DNA of 64,000 nucleotides from Tritrichomonas musculus (taxonomy: Eukaryota; Parabasalia; Tritrichomonadida; Tritrichomonadidae), in assembly GCA_039105265.1 (NCBI GenBank), contig JAPFFF010000018.1:62001-126000 (forward strand). Direction: 5' to 3'. A program made the translations under genes and the position numbers. Of this stretch, positions 43,172 through 51,665 are shown piece after piece. Within the stretch, counting starts at the first letter, position 1. Each line of letters opens with the position of its first letter. The notes under the pieces were generated by a model that did no database searches, was not told the DNA's origin, and saw only the letters and a program-made list of their open reading frames with translations.

Positions 43172-45519
43172 ATGACAGAAACAAACTTGACAGTCTCTTG
43201 GGAATTAAATGAACTCATGTTAAGACAAAGGATAGAGAACAACACAGTAAATCTCTACAATTATCTAAAGCATGACGGCGGAAGTGGTACAGCAGTTACA
43301 GGTAAAGCTCTTCTTAATAATAAGTGTTTGAATCTCTCCATAGTAGACTTAGATATCAACAAAGAGCTAAAACAAGAAGAGAAAGAAGCAATACGTAAGA
43401 CATTGATGAGTAAATTAAGTGACGAAGATATAGTTGTACAGACAGCAAGTGGTGGATTGCATATTTATTGTAATACAGAAGAATATTATGTTGAATCGAA
43501 CCGAATGGTAAAATGTTATACTAGTCCTGAGTATGATGTAGATATATTTTCCTCGGTAGATGTTAACAGTAGATCACTTGTAGTATTGCCAGGAAGTAAA
43601 GTCAGAAAGAACGCTAAAACGCCTATTACAACGTATAAGTTTTTACAAGGTTCATTAGATTCAAAAATAAGAAGGTCACTTTCAGATATCTTACATGACC
43701 TAGACATCAGTATAAAGATTAAACAGAGCCCAGAGATAGAAAAGATAATGTTTGATCATGATGGAGAAACAATATCAGAGCAATACGCATTAAATTTAAT
43801 TGAAGGACTTACAGGAATAGAAGTACATAATGATGCTGGTGGAAGAAGAATAGAGGATGAGGTTACTTTATTTACTTTATTTCAAGCGCTAAATGCACTT
43901 CCAACAAATCTAATAGATGAATCTTACTCTCATGTTCAAAATTACTGTAAACTTACTGATGCTGCAGCTAGCAATTTCGACAGAGCTAGAAGAAGATATG
44001 CCAGGTCTTGTACTTCAGCACATGTGTTGGAAAAGATTCTTCGTTGCTGGAATAATGAATATTACATAAAAGTTATATCTCCAGTGGTTAGTCAAAACGA
44101 GATTATCATAAAAGATATAGACTTAAACGAGTCGTTTACTATAAATGATATTAGACAGAAAGCAGAACAACATAGATATACCACAAACAAGGATCTAGTA
44201 GAAGACCTATCAAGAGTATTAAGGTTTATAGATGATGGTAATGATACTTATGTTCTTAAGACCTATAACTCAATCAGTGAAACGTTCTATTTGAAGTTTG
44301 TAACTGATGCTTACATTGTGAAGACGTTAAAGAGAATAGCGATAGACGAGAAAGTAAATGCTCATACATTGTTGATGAATAATCTTTCTAAATTCACAAG
44401 ACTTGGAGTAAAATTTAACAGCAAAGACAAGAATACACTATCACTCTTCCATGGTTACAAGTATAAGGTGCAAGAAAAGGTAGATATAAACAAGATTAAG
44501 ATGTTTCTTGATTTAATCCTTGAAGTGATATGCGACCATGAGAAACATATCTATGACTATATTTTAAACTGGATAGCATTCATCGTACAAAATCCAGGAG
44601 TTAAAACAGAAGTGGCTCTTGTACTAAAAGGCTTACAAGGAATCGGTAAGAATCGATTTACAGATGTTTTAAGTGAGATGTTGAGTGGATATTCAGCTAA
44701 AAATATAACAGATATAAGTGAACTTACCGGACAGTTCAACAGTATTGTAGAAGGCAAAATACTTATTGTGTTGAATGAACTAAAGAATTGTGGAGAAGAC
44801 AGATTAGCAAACTTCAATGCCCTTAAGTCTATTATCTCTGATAACAGCATACGTATAAACGAGAAGTTAGTACCAAGACGTGATGCAGAGAATGTATCCA
44901 ATTTCATCTTTGTCAGCAATAACAGCTTTCCTGTAAAGATAGAAAACGGTTATAGAAGGTATGTTGTTCTCGCTTGTAATGGTAAGCATAAAGGAGATTA
45001 CAAATATTTCCAACAATTATGTTCATCCTTTGATGAAGACTTTTATAACACTCTTCTTACATTCTTCATGGAAAGAGATTTATCTGATTTTCAGGTAAGA
45101 GAAATACCTATGACTGATGCAAAACAAGATTTAATTGACGCAAGTAAATCTCCTCTCGATATATGGATATGTGAATATTATAATGCTCTTGTAGATGGAA
45201 TGAATTGTGATGAAGCATTAATGTGCAAACAAGCCGAGATGAAGAAAAGGACATTTCAGTTACAGTTGAAAGATAAGTGTGAACGTAAACAAAGAAGGAT
45301 TGATGGACAGAGAGTTTGGTTTTATATATTAAAGCAAGAGTGTAAAGACATTTATCAGCAAACTCCTGATGAAAGTATAGTAGAGTTTGAGGAAATGATT
45401 TAAAAAAAGATTTGTTATATTTTTGTCTCTCGTTTCTGTCATCTGTCATCTGTCCCCTCCATTTTTTAAGAACTGATTTATCCGGTGACATCCAGTGACA
45501 CAGTGACATTAGCGAAACC
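43035..45519. repeat. 85-bp inverted repeats bracketing the primase-helicase gene
   Basis: 43035-43119 and 45435-45519 are inverted copies with about five mismatches. The best-kept part is the 34 bp holding GTCACTGTGTCACTGGATGT and CCGGATAAATCAGTTC. The pair encloses exactly one gene. It may be a gene cassette with its own ends, or a paired cis signal for replication or transcript ends. Confidence 0.85.
43172..45403 (+). CDS. Primase-superfamily 3 helicase
   Basis: A 743-residue replication protein. The amino part is an archaeo-eukaryotic primase/prim-pol: acidic VDLDIN (about 55-60) and SGGLHIYCN (about 93-101), then a VDVNSRSLVVLPGS segment. The carboxyl part is a D5-like SF3 helicase: Walker A GLQGIGKNRF (about 486-495), Walker B-like ILIVLNELKN, and a sensor-type FVSNN. 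It should prime and unwind DNA together with the polymerase next to it. Such fusions are usual in virophages, polinton-like viruses and large DNA viruses, less so in classical Polintons. It is bracketed by 85-bp inverted repeats. Confidence 0.85.
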   Translation: MTETNLTVSWELNELMLRQRIENNTVNLYNYLKHDGGSGTAVTGKALLNNKCLNLSIVDLDINKELKQEEKEAIRKTLMSKLSDEDIVVQTASGGLHIYCNTEEYYVESNRMVKCYTSPEYDVDIFSSVDVNSRSLVVLPGSKVRKNAKTPITTYKFLQGSLDSKIRRSLSDILHDLDISIKIKQSPEIEKIMFDHDGETISEQYALNLIEGLTGIEVHNDAGGRRIEDEVTLFTLFQALNALPTNLIDESYSHVQNYCKLTDAAASNFDRARRRYARSCTSAHVLEKILRCWNNEYYIKVISPVVSQNEIIIKDIDLNESFTINDIRQKAEQHRYTTNKDLVEDLSRVLRFIDDGNDTYVLKTYNSISETFYLKFVTDAYIVKTLKRIAIDEKVNAHTLLMNNLSKFTRLGVKFNSKDKNTLSLFHGYKYKVQEKVDINKIKMFLDLILEVICDHEKHIYDYILNWIAFIVQNPGVKTEVALVLKGLQGIGKNRFTDVLSEMLSGYSAKNITDISELTGQFNSIVEGKILIVLNELKNCGEDRLANFNALKSIISDNSIRINEKLVPRRDAENVSNFIFVSNNSFPVKIENGYRRYVVLACNGKHKGDYKYFQQLCSSFDEDFYNTLLTFFMERDLSDFQVREIPMTDAKQDLIDASKSPLDIWICEYYNALVDGMNCDEALMCKQAEMKKRTFQLQLKDKCERKQRRIDGQRVWFYILKQECKDIYQQTPDESIVEFEEMI

Positions 45520-45546
45520 AAAAATAAGATGAAGATTTTTTTGTTT

Positions 45547-45831
45547 TCATGCTTCTTTCTTCTCAGCAGTAACCATGTGAGCTTCGCGAGTGCTCGCAGC
45601 GAATTGAGCAATTTTCTTCAATTCCTCTAACTCTTGCTTCTTTCTTTGTCTATATTCTTTTTGTTGTTGTCGTCTGGCTTCAAGTCTTTCTTCAGGGGTA
45701 TTATATTTACTCTTCCTGCCTCTTTTCGGGGTATCAACTATTTCTTTCAGATTCTCACTTGACTTTGATTTGGACAATTTCTTTATTACTTCTGTTTTCT
45801 TGAATTGGTTTAGGTCTATTTTACTCGTCAT
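45547..45831 (-). CDS. Small basic AT-hook-like DNA-binding protein
   Basis: A 94-residue basic protein. PKRGRKSKY (about 35-43) is an AT-hook-like core, followed by a highly charged helix (EERLEARRQQQKEYRQRKKQ). This Gly-Arg-Lys plus helix layout is seen in small proteins of protist DNA viruses. Likely binds AT-rich DNA. It is the last gene of the leftward block, convergent with the helicase gene. Confidence 0.6.
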   Translation of the reverse strand: MTSKIDLNQFKKTEVIKKLSKSKSSENLKEIVDTPKRGRKSKYNTPEERLEARRQQQKEYRQRKKQELEELKKIAQFAASTREAHMVTAEKKEA

Positions 45832-45861
45832 TTTGATAAAAATAAAAAAAACAAATAATAA

Positions 45862-46389
45862 TTACATATTAACTGCATACTTAAGACAAAGATGATATTT
45901 GTTAACTAATTCATTGTATTCTTTGTTATATACTTGTTTGAAGTCAGTACATACTTCTCCATTATCATTTACTATCTTAATGGAATCTATCTTACGTATT
46001 GGATTAGCTTTCCCTGCACAACAACCTACATCCTCATCAAGACTTATTTCTACCACCTCCGCCTTAATAATTGTTTTAATTATATTAGATAAGGCAGTAA
46101 CAGGGACAATTATACAATTCTTTGATTTTAAGTTGGATAATAATGCTTTGTCTTGGTCTAACAATATTTTTGCATACGTTTCAAGTATCACGTACTTAAC
46201 ATCCTTTGTTTCTTCTTCTTGATTCTCTTCTAATTCAACATTACGAGTGATAACAATTTCTTCTTTTCCATCATCCCTTTTGTTTATAATAATATTATTA
46301 TTTATATTGCTTGTTGACTGTGCAGCTGCTTGAGGTTCTAATGAAACGTTCGCGTTAACTCCGGCATTGTTGGATCTCTTCTTTATCAT
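45862..46389 (-). CDS. Hypothetical Polinton protein, 175 residues
   Basis: Unrecognised. The amino third is Asn/Gln/Ser-rich and disordered, then acidic; the rest is a mixed alpha/beta region (YVILETYAKILLDQDKALL, CIIVPVTALSNII) ending in a helical tail with Tyr and Cys. No motif of a known family. Spaced 30 bp from the next leftward gene, as part of a tightly packed minus-strand block. Confidence 0.55.
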   Translation of the reverse strand: MIKKRSNNAGVNANVSLEPQAAAQSTSNINNNIIINKRDDGKEEIVITRNVELEENQEEETKDVKYVILETYAKILLDQDKALLSNLKSKNCIIVPVTALSNIIKTIIKAEVVEISLDEDVGCCAGKANPIRKIDSIKIVNDNGEVCTDFKQVYNKEYNELVNKYHLCLKYAVNM

Positions 46390-46417
46390 TTCCTTTCGAA
46401 AAAAAGTTGATAATCAA

Positions 46418-46846
46418 TCAGTAATGAATATTAGCTTGCTTAACATTAATTGGTTTAAAGTATCCAATCCTTCCTTTATTTCTTTCATCCGCTCTACCTT
46501 GTATTTCTCCTAATTTCTCTGGTTTCTTTAAGTATGGAGGAAGAATAGGAGCTTTGGGTGCTTTATCTTTCTTCAAATAATACCCTCCATCTGTAATACT
46601 AACAGGTGGTTCGTGTAATGGTCTTGTTTTATGTTGATTACTCTTTGGTGGTTTGACTGGTTTGTTTTCCATATACTTTGTTGGTGGTCTATTAATTCTT
46701 GGGTTAAACGTAACTGCGTAAGTATTGTCATTAGAAAATATGCCAAAGTGATTAAACTCTATTGTCTTCTCAGTCTTAGTTCCTTCATTAAACATTGCCC
46801 CTTCTGCTCCAACTGTAGTAGAATTGGGATTTCTGTACTTATTCAT
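46418..46846 (-). CDS. Hypothetical proline-rich Polinton protein, 142 residues
   Basis: Unrecognised. The central half is rich in Pro and Lys (NRPPTKYMENKPVKPPKS, APKAPILPPYLKKPEKL), so it is probably extended rather than globular. A linker or cement role in the particle is possible but not shown. Confidence 0.5.
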   Translation of the reverse strand: MNKYRNPNSTTVGAEGAMFNEGTKTEKTIEFNHFGIFSNDNTYAVTFNPRINRPPTKYMENKPVKPPKSNQHKTRPLHEPPVSITDGGYYLKKDKAPKAPILPPYLKKPEKLGEIQGRADERNKGRIGYFKPINVKQANIHY

Positions 46847-46884
46847 TTCTTTTTCAAAAAAAATTGGTCAGTCGAGATTCCGAC

Positions 46885-47067
46885 TTACAGAACTAGCTCT
46901 TGATGTTCACCTATAAATAGTTCAGGTGTATTTAATTCATATTTCTTACGTAATTCCTCTATCATTGCTTTAGTCTTTTTAGATGCTAATTCTATTGAAT
47001 AATTGTAATAACTGTATTCCTCATAATTTTGTTCCTTATTTGAACCATTAACAAAAAACTCATTCAT
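46885..47067 (-). CDS. Small hypothetical Polinton protein, 60 residues
   Basis: Tyr/Glu-rich short protein (NYEEYSYYNYSIELASKK) with one probable helix. Its ATG overlaps the stop codon of the upstream gene (ATGA). Support is only the position in a dense gene block and the ATG context TTTAAAATG. Confidence 0.4.
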   Translation of the reverse strand: MNEFFVNGSNKEQNYEEYSYYNYSIELASKKTKAMIEELRKKYELNTPELFIGEHQELVL

Positions 47068-47333
47068 TTTAAATTAATTTTCCTTCTTGAGTTAGTATTT
47101 AATACTATGTGTTCTATATCATATTCTTTAATCTTGTCCGGATATAGTCTCCAAATGGTCTTGTCCGCCTTAATTGATATGTAGATGACTTTTGCTAAAT
47201 ATTTATTTTTTGAAAGTTGAATTGGATATCGATCACAAAGAATAGCGAAATTGCATTCCTTAAAATCTTCTGGGTGTTCGGCAAGGGAAATAACATTATT
47301 GATGTAATCATATACTTTATATTGGTCTTGCAT
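47064..47333 (-). CDS. Small hypothetical Polinton protein, 89 residues
   Basis: Unrecognised small alpha/beta protein (FAILCDRYPIQLSKNKYLA, IYISIKADKTIWRLYPD). It ends in an ATGA overlap with the next gene, a compact arrangement more usual in viruses than in the host. Confidence 0.45.
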   Translation of the reverse strand: MQDQYKVYDYINNVISLAEHPEDFKECNFAILCDRYPIQLSKNKYLAKVIYISIKADKTIWRLYPDKIKEYDIEHIVLNTNSRRKINLK

Positions 47334-47370
47334 TTTGTAGAGAAATAAAAAAAATATAAATAAATTTTTT

Positions 47371-47982
47371 TTAGTCTAATCCGTATTGGTGTTTAAAGGT
47401 ATGTATATAGAATGTGGTTTGCTTATTATTTATATCTCTTGTCGCAATGAATTTTCTACCACTTTTAAATGTATTAATGTGCATGATTCGATAAACATCA
47501 TCAGTTATCCTTTGGTAAAAGATATCTTCTTCAGTCTCTTCATCATAATAGTAATAATATTTATTTTCATCAAATACTCTTCTTTCATTCTTTAGGTCAT
47601 AGTGAGTAATAACAATTGCATCATTTGGTATGTCATCTATAAACTCATATGCAACCCCGTGTCTTCCTGAAGCATTTCTGTTATTTTCACTTGCAGAACA
47701 CCAACGAAGATTGCTCAAATGATAATCCGTTCTATCTCTATTAAGATGATCTATGAAAGGAAGGTTATCTGGATTAGGGAGGAACTGCTTCGCTATAACC
47801 CTATGCTTCTTAGCATGTTTTCTATTTAAATTTACACGAACATATCCAGTACTTTTATCAATATATTCCTTTACTTCATAATGATTATCCTTTCGTCTAA
47901 TAGTGAATGGATACTGGTTAAGTATTTCATAATCAGGATACTCATTTATTGTAACAAAATCTATAACTTGTTCTTCTGTCAT
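47371..47982 (-). CDS. HNH endonuclease, NUMOD4/HNH_3 type
   Basis: A 203-residue protein. The segment HRVIAKQFLPNPDN, then IDHLNRDRTDYHLSNLRW and ENNRNAS, is the classic HNH_3 arrangement (His, Asn and Asn within H.NR..D....NLRW). An upstream GYVRVNL strand matches the NUMOD4 module. Free-standing homing-type nucleases of this kind are common in phages and protist DNA viruses. It lies next to the capsid gene. Confidence 0.85.
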   Translation of the reverse strand: MTEEQVIDFVTINEYPDYEILNQYPFTIRRKDNHYEVKEYIDKSTGYVRVNLNRKHAKKHRVIAKQFLPNPDNLPFIDHLNRDRTDYHLSNLRWCSASENNRNASGRHGVAYEFIDDIPNDAIVITHYDLKNERRVFDENKYYYYYDEETEEDIFYQRITDDVYRIMHINTFKSGRKFIATRDINNKQTTFYIHTFKHQYGLD

Positions 47983-48051
47983 TTTGGTATTTATGTATAG
48001 TGATAATAAAAAAAAAAAATTAAATTAGAAAGACGCAATTATTTTTGTTAC

Positions 48052-49632
48052 TTAATCCCTTGAGGTCAAATCATAATTTCCAAGGCGAACTAAAGGTGGC
48101 ATACCATTTGGCTGAACAAGAATAGATATAGAAGAATCAAATAAGAGGCATATTAAAGGTGGTGTTTGAACATCTTTTGCATATGTATTGTCACCTGTTT
48201 CTTGTGTTACAATTATTTCAAAATTGATTGGTGACAAAGATGTTAATCCCTGTTGATATGTATTATCTGTTTCAGTTGGGAGAGCAATAAAGAAACTTGT
48301 TCGGTCATCAGGATAATTTCCAATAGAGCGTGCGTATGGTTGGTCATTGGTTAATGATGCAACAACTTCTTTATTAAATCCACTCTGTCCTCCATTCATG
48401 TTCATTGCGTTCTGACAATATTCAAGGAACTCTGGGTATTCAACAGTTGTACCAAATGGCTTTGCAGGAATGTTTCCATATCCTCCACAGTTTAATTGGA
48501 ATAACTTAAATTGTGGATTCTTAAATACTGTGTGATGGGTATGCTTTTCTGGAAATAGACAAAATATGGAATCAACAAAACGTGGAGTAATGGTGCAGGT
48601 GGATTTACAATTCGGATTCTTTAATGGAGCAGTAGTAGTATAGACAGAAAGTGTTTGGGTTGGAAATGTTAGTGGATGAGTTGGGTCAGCATATCTTTGT
48701 ACTAGACTGGAATAAATATTATCTTCTATACCAAAACAAGGAATAATAGATGAACACTCAGTAACTTTATATTCAGTGACTTGAAATGTTCTGTTGTCGG
48801 CTTTAAATGTTTTTTCAGATCCTTGTTTTACTGCATACATAGTAAAAGGTTCTTTTAAAGGTGTAAATTCATTTGTGATGTTATCTAGTGTGTATGTTGA
48901 ATTAACAACATTATTATGTTCAAAACTTTTTCCTGGACACATTGGACAACATACCATACCTTCACATGAAAAGAATAATCTGAGTTCAATCTTGCCTGCA
49001 AATGCTGGAAGGTATTTAATATTTGATAATGGTAAGAACCTTCTTAAATCAATCTTTAGGTGAATTTTATATGTTTTGTCTTTCCATCCTTCGGCCCAAT
49101 CAACAATAAATCCTGTTCTACTGCCTGATTTACCATTCCATATATCTTTATGTCTAGCCTTTGAATATACATCTGCTCTCTTTGTTGTTTCATTGGCACA
49201 ACATGCAGTTAGAAATGATTCTTCGCAACCAAAGTTCTGGGTATATATCGTTATTCCGTTAGCTACTATTTCATATTTCTCAACAGCATCTCTAGCATCC
49301 TTGAAACCAAACCATACTCTATTAAATTGATATTCACCATCAATTGTTGCTTTAACTTCTTGTTCTGCCATTTCTTTAATCTTTACTTCCATGTCAGCTC
49401 TAATAAATCCATTATATATATCTGCTGTATTGTTTGTGTTAGGTGATATAATTGCACTTGTATATGAGCCTTGAGGTATTGGAGGCGATGGAGAATATGA
49501 TGTTTGTGGACTAATTGTGTATTGCTTGTTGGTATCAGACATGGCTATACAATTATCAACAATATCAAAATAGCTAGCAATTTGGGTACATGTTTCAGCT
49601 GACGTCCTTAGTTCAATTTCTGGATTTAACAT
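48052..49632 (-). CDS. Polinton major capsid protein
   Basis: A 526-residue beta-rich protein from ATG 49630-49632 (the frame opens 10 codons earlier without ATG). Length and strand pattern fit a double-jelly-roll major capsid protein: an amino disordered segment, then YQFNRVWFGFKD and ITIYTQNFG, the acidic-basic loop region with WAEGWKDKTYKIHLKIDLRR, a Cys-rich loop (CEGMVCCPMCPG), and late strands ending in ISILVQPNG. It has the usual location, in the same strand and block as PX-like protein and ATPase. No direct motif proves the family, so the call rests on size, composition and context. Confidence 0.7.
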   Translation of the reverse strand: MLNPEIELRTSAETCTQIASYFDIVDNCIAMSDTNKQYTISPQTSYSPSPPIPQGSYTSAIISPNTNNTADIYNGFIRADMEVKIKEMAEQEVKATIDGEYQFNRVWFGFKDARDAVEKYEIVANGITIYTQNFGCEESFLTACCANETTKRADVYSKARHKDIWNGKSGSRTGFIVDWAEGWKDKTYKIHLKIDLRRFLPLSNIKYLPAFAGKIELRLFFSCEGMVCCPMCPGKSFEHNNVVNSTYTLDNITNEFTPLKEPFTMYAVKQGSEKTFKADNRTFQVTEYKVTECSSIIPCFGIEDNIYSSLVQRYADPTHPLTFPTQTLSVYTTTAPLKNPNCKSTCTITPRFVDSIFCLFPEKHTHHTVFKNPQFKLFQLNCGGYGNIPAKPFGTTVEYPEFLEYCQNAMNMNGGQSGFNKEVVASLTNDQPYARSIGNYPDDRTSFFIALPTETDNTYQQGLTSLSPINFEIIVTQETGDNTYAKDVQTPPLICLLFDSSISILVQPNGMPPLVRLGNYDLTSRD

Positions 49633-49786
49633 ATTTTCTTTTGAGAAAAATAACAAAAGCAAATTAAATCATATCAGAGAAAATATTATTTCGTCTTCTA
49701 CGAATAGGTTGAGGTGGGATTACTGGTATTGGTTCCTCTTCGGATTCGTCTTCTATTTGATTTGGTTCTTGGCTCAAGGCGTTTAT

Positions 49787-50221
49787 TTATTGTGGCTGAG
49801 TAAACTGTGGATAATATGGCTTTCTCATTTGTTTTTGTATTACATCTTTTATCATTTTCTTCTGTTCTTTCTTTGCTTTTTCGTTTTTAAACTCTTCACC
49901 CAATAGCTTTAATTGGTTTAGTATTTCTATATTTATTGTTGGATCATATACTTGTTTTGGTTTATATATTTTTGGCTGTTCTTCGATTATTGGTTTTTTG
50001 GGTATGGGCTCTTCTTCTGCTGGTTCTTCAGGTGGGTCGGAATTCTGACCAACAGCTTTTTCTTCAATCGTTTCTGTTTTAGTTAATGGTTCTTTACGTG
50101 GGCGAACAATATACTTACCCTCTTTTTTTGTAGGAAATACTTCATATTCTGGATCCTCTCGTCCATTCAGCCACTTTTGTATTACCTGTAATCTTTTACT
50201 TTGTGGTACTCTTTTGCTCAT
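49787..50221 (-). CDS. Pro/Glu-rich accessory Polinton protein
   Basis: A 144-residue protein: a basic amino end, a Pro/Glu/Lys-rich disordered middle (EEPAEEEPIPKKPIIEE) and a helical basic end (EEFKNEKAKKEQKKMIKD). No known domain. It starts in the shared context CAATTTAAATG. Between capsid gene and PX-like gene, so probably expressed late with structural genes. Confidence 0.5.
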   Translation of the reverse strand: MSKRVPQSKRLQVIQKWLNGREDPEYEVFPTKKEGKYIVRPRKEPLTKTETIEEKAVGQNSDPPEEPAEEEPIPKKPIIEEQPKIYKPKQVYDPTINIEILNQLKLLGEEFKNEKAKKEQKKMIKDVIQKQMRKPYYPQFTQPQ

Positions 50222-50258
50222 TTAAATTGATAAAAAATGTTTATATTTGCACGAGTTT

Positions 50259-50780
50259 TCATTTCTTTGTTTTTCTTGATTTCTTTCTCTTTCTTTTATT
50301 CAATCTTGCTATATGTGCTTCTGCTTCGTCCACGTATTTATTCCTACCTTGATATATTTTATATGCAGCTGGCTTCCTTGAATAATGAATTCTAGGGAAA
50401 TCTGCATACATTACACCATTTCCTAATGGATTTGGTTGTCTTTCTGCTATATTCTTTTCTAATGCTGCCTTTACTTCTCCTTCTTTTATTCCACTTGCTA
50501 TTGTTGTCAATCCTTTACCTATACCTATTGCTGCTGGATTACCCGTTATTGTTCCAAAAGCTTGTGTTGCTCCCCCTACTGTATTTAATATTGGTGCCTT
50601 ATTTTTCCAAGCCCATTTACCAGCTTTACCAACTGCACTATCGCCAATGAATTTACTTACTTTCCCAAAACCAGATTTTACAGAATTCCATGCATTATTT
50701 ATAAATTTCCCAAAAGTACCACCTGATCCTTGAGCAGAAGATTGTATATATTTTTCAGAATCTATAGTTCCTGAAGGCAT
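50259..50780 (-). CDS. PX-like minor capsid protein
   Basis: A 173-residue protein with an amphipathic Gly/Lys/Trp-rich amino half (FGKFINNAWNSVKSGFGKV), a hydrophobic Gly/Ala stretch (GGATQAFGTITGNPAAIGIG) and a very basic end (RLNKRKRKKSRKTKK). This resembles adenovirus pVI/pX-type membrane-active or core proteins and the PX protein of Polintons. A Gly-Gly near residue 20 could be a protease processing site. Position beside the packaging ATPase agrees. Confidence 0.6.
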   Translation of the reverse strand: MPSGTIDSEKYIQSSAQGSGGTFGKFINNAWNSVKSGFGKVSKFIGDSAVGKAGKWAWKNKAPILNTVGGATQAFGTITGNPAAIGIGKGLTTIASGIKEGEVKAALEKNIAERQPNPLGNGVMYADFPRIHYSRKPAAYKIYQGRNKYVDEAEAHIARLNKRKRKKSRKTKK

Positions 50781-50797
50781 TTAATTTACAAATAAAA

Positions 50798-51655
50798 CTA
50801 CTTTTCAAAGTAATACTTATTGGCGGTTATGTTCATAATAAATTTTGAATGAAGATCTCTATGCTGTAAATATTCTTTTACCGTCTTCTTGATATTAAGG
50901 TTGTTATTTGTTTGTTGAAGCAAGGAAGTAAAATTTTCTTCTGAGTATCCACTATAGCATATGATATCCGTGGCCAATCTTTTTGCATTTATGTGTACGA
51001 ATCTGATTGTCTGAATAGCCATGATGCAAGTAATATTATAATGTCTTGTCTTGGTTAATAGTCTAAGGAATTCTGTATTATTATGTGTTAACAAATCGCT
51101 TCCTGCACAGTCATCCAATATTATTAGTGTGTTATATGGGTAAGATGATGTTTGGTATTTTACTAACTTATTGGCTATATATACTATTCTATCATCTATT
51201 TCTTGGAGGGAGTGCTTGTTTATAAGTCTCTGCATTTCTTCATTTGTTTCCTTCATTTTTGATAATACATGTTTAACCATTGCATAATATTTTATTTTTC
51301 TTTTGAGGTGTTTCTTTAGGTAATCCATCAATTGGGCTTCATTAAGATATACTATTGGTGTCTTTACCTCTTTACTCATTGCCTCAGCCGTTTTGTCTGC
51401 TTTTCCAGAACTTGAGCAAAATATTATTTTTTGATAGTACGGATGCTTAAATAGACGTTCAGTAATTAGTATGTGTTTCCACAACCAATAACTCTTACCT
51501 GCACCTGGTTTACCAATAAGAAAATAAATTCCATTCGTACTAAAAGGATAGGAAGGATGTAATGGCTTCATCAATGCTCCCTCTATCTCTTTCTGGTTCT
51601 TCTTCATTGTCTTTTGGATTAAGGATTCCACTTCTTTCATTATTTGCTTAGACAT
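50798..51655 (-). CDS. Genome-packaging ATPase, FtsK/HerA (A32-like)
   Basis: A 285-residue P-loop ATPase. Walker A GKPGAGKS at about 48-55, Walker B LIILDDCAG at about 184-192, and a downstream MAIQTIRF segment with the Gln typical of this group. Length fits A32-type ATPases. It would pump element DNA into a capsid. Eleven bases separate it from the integrase gene. Confidence 0.9.
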   Translation of the reverse strand: MSKQIMKEVESLIQKTMKKNQKEIEGALMKPLHPSYPFSTNGIYFLIGKPGAGKSYWLWKHILITERLFKHPYYQKIIFCSSSGKADKTAEAMSKEVKTPIVYLNEAQLMDYLKKHLKRKIKYYAMVKHVLSKMKETNEEMQRLINKHSLQEIDDRIVYIANKLVKYQTSSYPYNTLIILDDCAGSDLLTHNNTEFLRLLTKTRHYNITCIMAIQTIRFVHINAKRLATDIICYSGYSEENFTSLLQQTNNNLNIKKTVKEYLQHRDLHSKFIMNITANKYYFEK

Positions 51656-51665
51656 TTATTTGTGG

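Noticed and set aside
45108-45611. Minus-strand 167-codon frame across the helicase 3' end
   Set aside because: Antisense to a well-supported gene and runs through the inverted repeat; shadow.
49709-49906. Trp/Phe-rich plus-strand frame
   Set aside because: Antisense to the Pro/Glu-rich gene; hydrophobic composition is the mirror of that tract.
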